From the NCBI GenBank assembly GCA_900540095.1, contig UQEO01000019.1:1-27379 (forward strand): a stretch of DNA of 27,379 bases, in the 5' to 3' direction. The DNA comes from an uncultured Collinsella sp. GTDB lineage: Bacteria; Actinomycetota; Coriobacteriia; Coriobacteriales; Coriobacteriaceae. Made by a program: the position numbers and the translations under genes. Shown piece after piece: positions 22,425 through 27,379 of this stretch. Numbering within the stretch: the stretch's first letter is position 1; every line of letters starts with the position of its first letter. The notes under the pieces are model-generated. The model was given only the letters and a program-made list of their open reading frames with translations. It ran no database searches and was not told the DNA's origin.

Positions 22425-24455
22425 GTGGCAAACGAAAACGATTACGATGGCGGCGAGATTAAGATTCTCGAAGGTCTCGAGGCCGTTCGTAAGCGCCCGG
22501 GCATGTATATCGGCTCGACGAGCGCCAGCGGTCTGCATCACCTGGTGTGGGAGATCGTTGACAACTCCGTCGACGAGGCCATGGCCGGTTTCTGCACCGA
22601 GATCCAGGTGACGGTCCACGCCGACAACTCCATCACGGTCGTCGACAACGGGCGCGGTATCCCCGTCGACGAGCACCCTGTTAAAAAGATCCCGACGCTC
22701 GAGGTCGTCATGACGATTTTGCACGCCGGCGGTAAGTTCGATAATTCGGCCTATAAGGTCTCGGGCGGCCTGCACGGCGTTGGCATCTCCGTCGTCAACG
22801 CACTGTCCAAGCGCGTGGTCGTTCAGGTTCGTCGCGACGGCAACACCTACGAGATGGAGTTCTCGCGCGGCAAGACCGTCAAGAAGATGGAGGTCGTGGG
22901 CACCTCGGATTCGACGGGCACCACCGTCACCTTCTGGCCCGACGACGAGATCTTCGAGACCTGCATCTACGATTTCGATACGCTGCACAACCGTCTGCAG
23001 GAGACGGCGTTCCTCAATAAGAACCTCAAAATCGTGCTGACTGACGAGCGCGAGTCTACTCCCCACGTGGAGGAGTTTTGCTACGAGGGCGGCATCATCG
23101 ACTTCGTCAAGTTCCTCAACGAGGGCAAGGACGTCCCCGAGGCCTTTAAGGAGCCCATCTACATCGAGGGCAAATCGGACCCGGACGCGCCTGTGGCCAA
23201 GATGGGAGAGGTCGAGGTTTCCCTGCAGTGGAATAGCGGCTACGGCGAGAACGTCATGTCGTTTGCCAACGACATCTACACCCCCGAAGGCGGCATGCAC
23301 CTTGAGGGCTTCCGCACCGCGCTCACCCGCGTGATCAACGATTACGCGCGCAAGCAGAACCTGCTCAAGGAAAAAGACGCCAACCTGACCGGCGACGATG
23401 TGCGCGAGGGCCTTTCGGCCGTTATCTCGGTCAAGCTGCCCGATCCGCAGTTTGAGGGCCAGACCAAGGCAAAGCTCGGCAGCTCCTATATGCGAGCGCT
23501 CACGCTCAAGATTGTGACCGACGGCCTTGTCGATTACCTCGAGGAGCATCCCAAGCCCGCTCGCGAGATCGTCAAGAAGGCGCAACAGGCCTGCAAGGCG
23601 CGCAATGCCGCCCGCAAGGCGCGCGAGGCGACCCGCCGCAAGAGCCTGCTCGAGACGGCGTCCCTGCCCGGTAAGCTCGCTGACTGCTCGGTGCGCGATG
23701 CCGAGCTGACCGAGCTCTTCATCGTAGAGGGCGACTCGGCAGGCGGTTCGGCCAAGGACGGCCGTCGCCGAGACATCCAGGCGATTCTGCCCCTGCGCGG
23801 CAAGATTTTGAACGTCGAACGCGTTGGTGACCATCGCGCGTTCTCGAGTGACACCATTCAGTCGCTGATTACCGCGATCGGCTGCGGCGTCACGACGAGT
23901 GCCGGCGACGGCGGCGACTTCGATATCACCAAGGCGCGCTACCACAAGATCATCATCATGACCGATGCAGACGTCGACGGTGCGCATATCCGCATCCTGC
24001 TGCTGACGTTCTTCTACAAGTACATGCGTCCGCTGATCGATGCCGGCTACGTCTATGTTGCCTGCCCGCCCATCTTTGGCATTAAGGTGCGCAACAAGAT
24101 CCACTACGTGTATCCCAACGGCCGCCAGCCCGAAGACGAGATCCTGCGCGACACCATCCAGAGTCTGGGCCTGAACCCCGACGATAACGACGAGGACGGC
24201 AAGGCCAAGGACGGCAAGATTACCAAGAAGCGCAAGGGCTATACCGTCCAGCGCTACAAGGGTCTGGGCGAGATGGACCCCAAGCAGCTTGCCTCGACGA
24301 CGATGGACCCCAAGACCCGCATCCTGCAGCGTGTGTCGATCGAAGACGCCGTGGTGGCGGACCGCGCCGTGCGCGAGCTGATGGGTTCCGAGGTCGGCTA
24401 TCGCCGCGAATACATTGAAAAACACGCACATGATGCACGATTCCTTGATGCTTAA
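22425..24455 (+). CDS. gyrB: DNA gyrase subunit B
   Basis: About 676 residues from the GTG at 22425, chosen because AAGGAGG stands 4 nt upstream; an in-frame TTG at 22407 precedes that site and would be inside the leader. The GHKL ATPase part has WEIVDNSVDEA (E43, N47), NGRGIPVD and GLHGVGISVVNAL. The TOPRIM part has EGDSAGGSAKDGR, PLRGKILNVE and MTDADVDGAHI, with QRYKGLGEMDP after it. It supplies ATP-driven strand passage to GyrA2B2, which adds negative supercoils. gyrA follows by 11 bp. Confidence 0.97.
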   Translation: MANENDYDGGEIKILEGLEAVRKRPGMYIGSTSASGLHHLVWEIVDNSVDEAMAGFCTEIQVTVHADNSITVVDNGRGIPVDEHPVKKIPTLEVVMTILHAGGKFDNSAYKVSGGLHGVGISVVNALSKRVVVQVRRDGNTYEMEFSRGKTVKKMEVVGTSDSTGTTVTFWPDDEIFETCIYDFDTLHNRLQETAFLNKNLKIVLTDERESTPHVEEFCYEGGIIDFVKFLNEGKDVPEAFKEPIYIEGKSDPDAPVAKMGEVEVSLQWNSGYGENVMSFANDIYTPEGGMHLEGFRTALTRVINDYARKQNLLKEKDANLTGDDVREGLSAVISVKLPDPQFEGQTKAKLGSSYMRALTLKIVTDGLVDYLEEHPKPAREIVKKAQQACKARNAARKAREATRRKSLLETASLPGKLADCSVRDAELTELFIVEGDSAGGSAKDGRRRDIQAILPLRGKILNVERVGDHRAFSSDTIQSLITAIGCGVTTSAGDGGDFDITKARYHKIIIMTDADVDGAHIRILLLTFFYKYMRPLIDAGYVYVACPPIFGIKVRNKIHYVYPNGRQPEDEILRDTIQSLGLNPDDNDEDGKAKDGKITKKRKGYTVQRYKGLGEMDPKQLASTTMDPKTRILQRVSIEDAVVADRAVRELMGSEVGYRREYIEKHAHDARFLDA

Positions 24456-24466
24456 GAGGAGGTAAC

Positions 24467-27208
24467 GTGGCAGACGATATCAACAACAATGAGGGTATGG
24501 ACGAGGCCGGCGATGCCGGTATGCCCGACGATCTGAAGCGCCTGCTTGCCCGTGCTGAGCAGGGCGAGGACGGCGACCCGGACGCCTATAACCCCGATGC
24601 CGATGATGACGAGGAAGAGGACGACGACGGCGAGCTCGAGGAGAGCTTTGGCGAAGTCGACCGTGGCGCCTCGGCCGGCGAGGATATCAACGGCGGCCAG
24701 CTCCAGATTTCGGAGTTCGGTCGCGAGATGAAGCAGTCGTTTATCGAGTATTCGATGTCGGTCATCACGGCGCGCGCCCTGCCGGACGTGCGCGACGGCT
24801 TAAAGCCGGTGCACCGCCGCATCCTGTACGCGATGAACGAGAGCGGCATCTACCCCAACCGCCCGCACAAGAAGTCGGCGTGGACGGTCGGCGAAGTTAT
24901 CGGTAAGTACCACCCGCACGGTGACTCTGCGGTCTACGAGGCCATGGTCCGCTTGGCGCAGTGGTTCTCCATGCGTACGCCGCTCATCGACGGTCACGGC
25001 AACTTCGGCAATATCGACGGCGACGGCGCGGCGGCCATGCGTTACACCGAGAGCCGCCTGGCAAAGCCCGCCATGGAACTGTTGCGTGACTTGCAGAAGG
25101 ATACCGTCGACTGGCAGCCCAACTACGACGAATCGCTCGCCGAGCCCGTGGCACTGCCTGCACGTTTCCCCAACCTGCTGGTCAACGGCAGCCAGGGCAT
25201 CGCCGTCGGCATGGCCACCAACATCGCCCCGCATAACCTCGCCGAGGCGATCGAGGCCACCTGCTACCTGATCGACAACCCCGACGCCACCGTCGACGAG
25301 CTCATGCAGATCATGCCCGGTCCGGACTTCCCCACCGGCGCCATCATCATGGGCAGCGCCGGCATTAAGCAGAGCTACGAGACCGGCCGCGGCTCCATTA
25401 CCGTGCGCGCCAAGGCACACGTTGAGTCCACCAAGACCGGTCGCAGTCGCCTGGTCTTCACCGAGATTCCCTACATGGTCAACAAGGGCACCCTGCAGGA
25501 GAAGATTGCCCAGCTCGTCAACGACAAGCGCATCGAGGGCATCTCGGATATGCGCGATGAGTCCAACCAGAAGGGCATCCGTCTGGTTATCGAGCTCAAG
25601 AAGGGCGTCATTCCGCAGGTCGTGCTCAACAACCTGTATAAGTACACCTCGCTGCAGACGACCTTTGGCGCCAACAACCTGGCGCTCGTCAACGGCGTTC
25701 CCAAATGCCTGAGCCTGCGTGAGATGCTGCAGCACTACATCGACCACCAGGTCGACGTCGTCACCCGCCGCACCCGCTTCGACCTTAAGAAGGCCCAAGC
25801 CCGCGCGCATATCCTCGAGGGTTATCTGATGGCTCTCGACCATATCGACGAGGTCATTAGCATCATCCGCTCCTCGCAGACCGACTCCGAGGCCAGCAGC
25901 CGCTTGATCGAGCGCTTTGGCTTTACGCCCGAGCAGACCACGGCCATCCTCGAGATGAAGCTGCGCCGCCTGACCGGCCTGGAGCGCGACAAGATCCAAG
26001 AAGAGTTGGACGGCCTGCGCCGCGCCATCGCCTACTACGAGGACCTGCTGGCGCATGAGGAGAAGATCCTGGGCGTCATCAAGGAAGAGATGCGCGAGAT
26101 CTCCAAGAAGTTTGGCGACAAGCGCCGCACCGAGATCAGCCAGGTTGAGAAGGACCTGGATGTCGAGGACCTCATCGCCGACGAGGATATGGTCGTGACC
26201 ATCACCCATACCGGCTACGTTAAGCGTATCCCGGTGGCTGCCTACCGCGCCCAGAAGCGCGGCGGCAAGGGCGTATCGGGCGTCAACCTCAAAGAGGACG
26301 ACGTTATCGACGAGATGTTCATCGCGTCCACGCACGAGTACGTGCTGTTCTTCTCGAGCAAGGGCAAGGTCTATCGCCTGAAGGTGCACGAGCTGCCGGT
26401 GGGTACGCGCCAGGCGCGCGGTACCGCGATCGTCAACCTGCTGCCCTTCGAGGAAGGCGAGAAGATCGCGAGCGTCATCAGCTGCCGCGAGTTCCCGGCC
26501 GACGAGTACCTGATGTTTGCCACCAAGAGCGGCATGGTCAAGAAGACCGTGATGAGCGCATATGACCGCAGCCGTCGCGACGGCCTGATCGCTATCAACC
26601 TGCGTGACGACGACGCGCTGCTGAACGTGCGCCGCGTGCGCGAGGGCGACAAGATTATCCTGGCCACCACCGCGGGCAAGGCGATCATGTTCTCCGAGGA
26701 GCAGGTGCGCGCCACCGGCCGCGATACCAGCGGCGTTCGCGGTATCGGTCTGAAGGACGGCGTGAGCGTTCTGGGCATGGAAGTCACTAACGGCAACGGC
26801 GATCTATTCGTCATCACCGAGCGCGGCTACGGCAAGCGCACGCCGGTCGCGGACTACCCGGAGCAGAATCGCGGCGGTCAGGGCGTCTACACCATTCAAA
26901 TGACCGAGCGTAAGGGTAACCTCGCGGCCATGAAGACGGTGGGCCCGCAGCACGAGCTGTTCATCGTGACGGAGGGCGCGACGGTCATTCGCGTCAAGAC
27001 CGACGAGATCAGCCAGACCGGCCGCGCCACCCAGGGCGTCAAGATGATGACCGTCGACGACAACGACCGCATCTGCGCCGTAGCCCGCATGACGGCCGCC
27101 AAGGAGAAGCCCGAAGGCGAAGGCGCCGAGGCCGCAACCGACGCCGAAGAGGCCCCGGTCGACCTAGGCGACGGCAACGAAATGCCAGAGGATCTCCTAG
27201 ACGAGTAA
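24467..27208 (+). CDS. gyrA: DNA gyrase subunit A with an acidic N-terminal extension
   Basis: A 913-residue protein. The canonical start of the breakage-reunion domain (EMKQSFIEYSMSVI) is at about residue 87, so some 65-75 residues are extra, very rich in Asp and Glu (DADDDEEEDDDGE). The catalytic Tyr is Y193 (MRYTES). The quinolone region reads HPHGDSAVYEAMVRLAQ, with Ser at the E. coli S83 position and Glu at the D87 position. The C-terminal beta-pinwheel carries the GyrA box QKRGGKG, so it should wrap DNA. The end is again acidic (MPEDLLDE). The GTG has AGGAGGTAAC upstream, 11 bp after gyrB, so the two are co-translated. The strong ribosome-binding site fixes the start and makes the acidic extension real rather than an artefact. 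Confidence 0.96.
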   Translation: MADDINNNEGMDEAGDAGMPDDLKRLLARAEQGEDGDPDAYNPDADDDEEEDDDGELEESFGEVDRGASAGEDINGGQLQISEFGREMKQSFIEYSMSVITARALPDVRDGLKPVHRRILYAMNESGIYPNRPHKKSAWTVGEVIGKYHPHGDSAVYEAMVRLAQWFSMRTPLIDGHGNFGNIDGDGAAAMRYTESRLAKPAMELLRDLQKDTVDWQPNYDESLAEPVALPARFPNLLVNGSQGIAVGMATNIAPHNLAEAIEATCYLIDNPDATVDELMQIMPGPDFPTGAIIMGSAGIKQSYETGRGSITVRAKAHVESTKTGRSRLVFTEIPYMVNKGTLQEKIAQLVNDKRIEGISDMRDESNQKGIRLVIELKKGVIPQVVLNNLYKYTSLQTTFGANNLALVNGVPKCLSLREMLQHYIDHQVDVVTRRTRFDLKKAQARAHILEGYLMALDHIDEVISIIRSSQTDSEASSRLIERFGFTPEQTTAILEMKLRRLTGLERDKIQEELDGLRRAIAYYEDLLAHEEKILGVIKEEMREISKKFGDKRRTEISQVEKDLDVEDLIADEDMVVTITHTGYVKRIPVAAYRAQKRGGKGVSGVNLKEDDVIDEMFIASTHEYVLFFSSKGKVYRLKVHELPVGTRQARGTAIVNLLPFEEGEKIASVISCREFPADEYLMFATKSGMVKKTVMSAYDRSRRDGLIAINLRDDDALLNVRRVREGDKIILATTAGKAIMFSEEQVRATGRDTSGVRGIGLKDGVSVLGMEVTNGNGDLFVITERGYGKRTPVADYPEQNRGGQGVYTIQMTERKGNLAAMKTVGPQHELFIVTEGATVIRVKTDEISQTGRATQGVKMMTVDDNDRICAVARMTAAKEKPEGEGAEAATDAEEAPVDLGDGNEMPEDLLDE

Positions 27209-27248
27209 GAGGCCCTAGCTGGTAGAAAATATCAGACCCCATATATCG

Positions 27249-27280
27249 GCGGTCGGCGCACTGCGCGCCGACCGCTTCTT
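27249..27280 (+). terminator. Rho-independent terminator of gyrBA
   Basis: A perfect 11-bp stem, GCGGTCGGCGC with GCGCCGACCGC, and a 5-nt loop, followed by TTCTTT. It lies about 40 bp after the gyrA stop. The T-run is interrupted. Confidence 0.85.
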
Positions 27281-27354
27281 TGAAAATCTTTGAACCCCAC
27301 GTCGGCCCCGGCTGCCCGGCGGCATGCGAAGTCGATCGCGAGTTCCGCACGAGC

Positions 27355-27379
27355 CGGAGAGCACTTAATGTGCTCTCCG
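27355..27379. repeat. Perfect hairpin at the window edge
   Basis: CGGAGAGCAC and GTGCTCTCCG form a 10-bp stem with a TTAAT loop. The sequence stops at the stem end, so a T-run cannot be seen. It may be the terminator of a gene beyond the window or a small repeat. Confidence 0.5.

Noticed and set aside
22374..24431. A 685-codon open frame opposite gyrB, and a 529-codon one opposite gyrA (24800-26389)
   Set aside because: Both mirror conserved gyrase coding sequence; they are by-products of codon bias.
1..27379. CRISPR arrays, insertion sequences, tRNA or rRNA genes, prophage
   Set aside because: No regularly spaced direct repeats other than parS, no transposase or integrase motifs, and no cloverleaf-like sequence were seen by reading.

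Overview
This window looks like the replication-origin region of a high-GC member of the Actinomycetota. I infer a Coriobacteriia lineage such as Collinsella, but lineage cannot be proven from the window alone. The support is the conserved block rpmH-rnpA-yidD-yidC-jag / rsmG-parA-parB running leftward, and dnaA-dnaN-recF-dciA / gyrB-gyrA running rightward, with a GHKL-ATPase gene joined to dnaA. No tRNA, rRNA, insertion sequence, prophage or CRISPR array is visible.

Layout. (1) 21-3522, minus strand: a two-gene operon encodes a very large membrane protein with a degenerate M28-peptidase-like fold and a small single-pass membrane protein, closed by a clear terminator. (2) 3721-5647, plus strand: two overlapping WYL-domain regulators resemble a PafB/PafC pair. 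(3) 5644-9497, minus strand: ddl overlaps a DinG-type helicase carrying an N-terminal DEDDh exonuclease domain. (4) 9583-10720, plus strand: rlmN and its terminator. (5) 10762-13648, minus strand: rsmG, parA, parB and a small membrane-protein gene, with three perfect parS sites spaced exactly 39 bp apart between rsmG and parA. (6) 13694-15975, minus strand: the rpmH-rnpA-yidD-yidC-jag operon with a strong promoter and a terminator. (7) About 15976-16218: origin-type non-coding DNA with DnaA-box-like repeats. (8) 16219-19311: a GHKL ATPase with a Gln-rich middle and a winged-helix C-terminus, then dnaA 15 bp downstream. (9) 19312-19549: a second origin-type spacer with DnaA-box-like repeats and an AT-rich tract containing a DnaA-trio-like series. 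(10) 19550-22319: dnaN, recF and dciA, with a terminator. (11) 22425-27208: gyrB and gyrA, with a terminator.

The genes form a coherent module. DnaA opens the origin, DnaN is the sliding clamp, DciA acts with the replicative helicase, gyrase relieves supercoils, and ParA/ParB/parS segregates the new origins. The leftward operon supplies ribosomal L34, RNase P protein and membrane-insertion factors. The most interesting signals are the ATPase/Gln-rich/winged-helix protein in the dnaA operon; an unusual DnaA-box core (TTTTCAACA) alongside an altered DnaA recognition motif (N-H-S-T in place of D-H-T-T); a DnaA-trio-like tract; the regular parS array plus a near-parS embedded in dnaA; and the M28-like protein whose two halves are separated by about 670 disordered residues.
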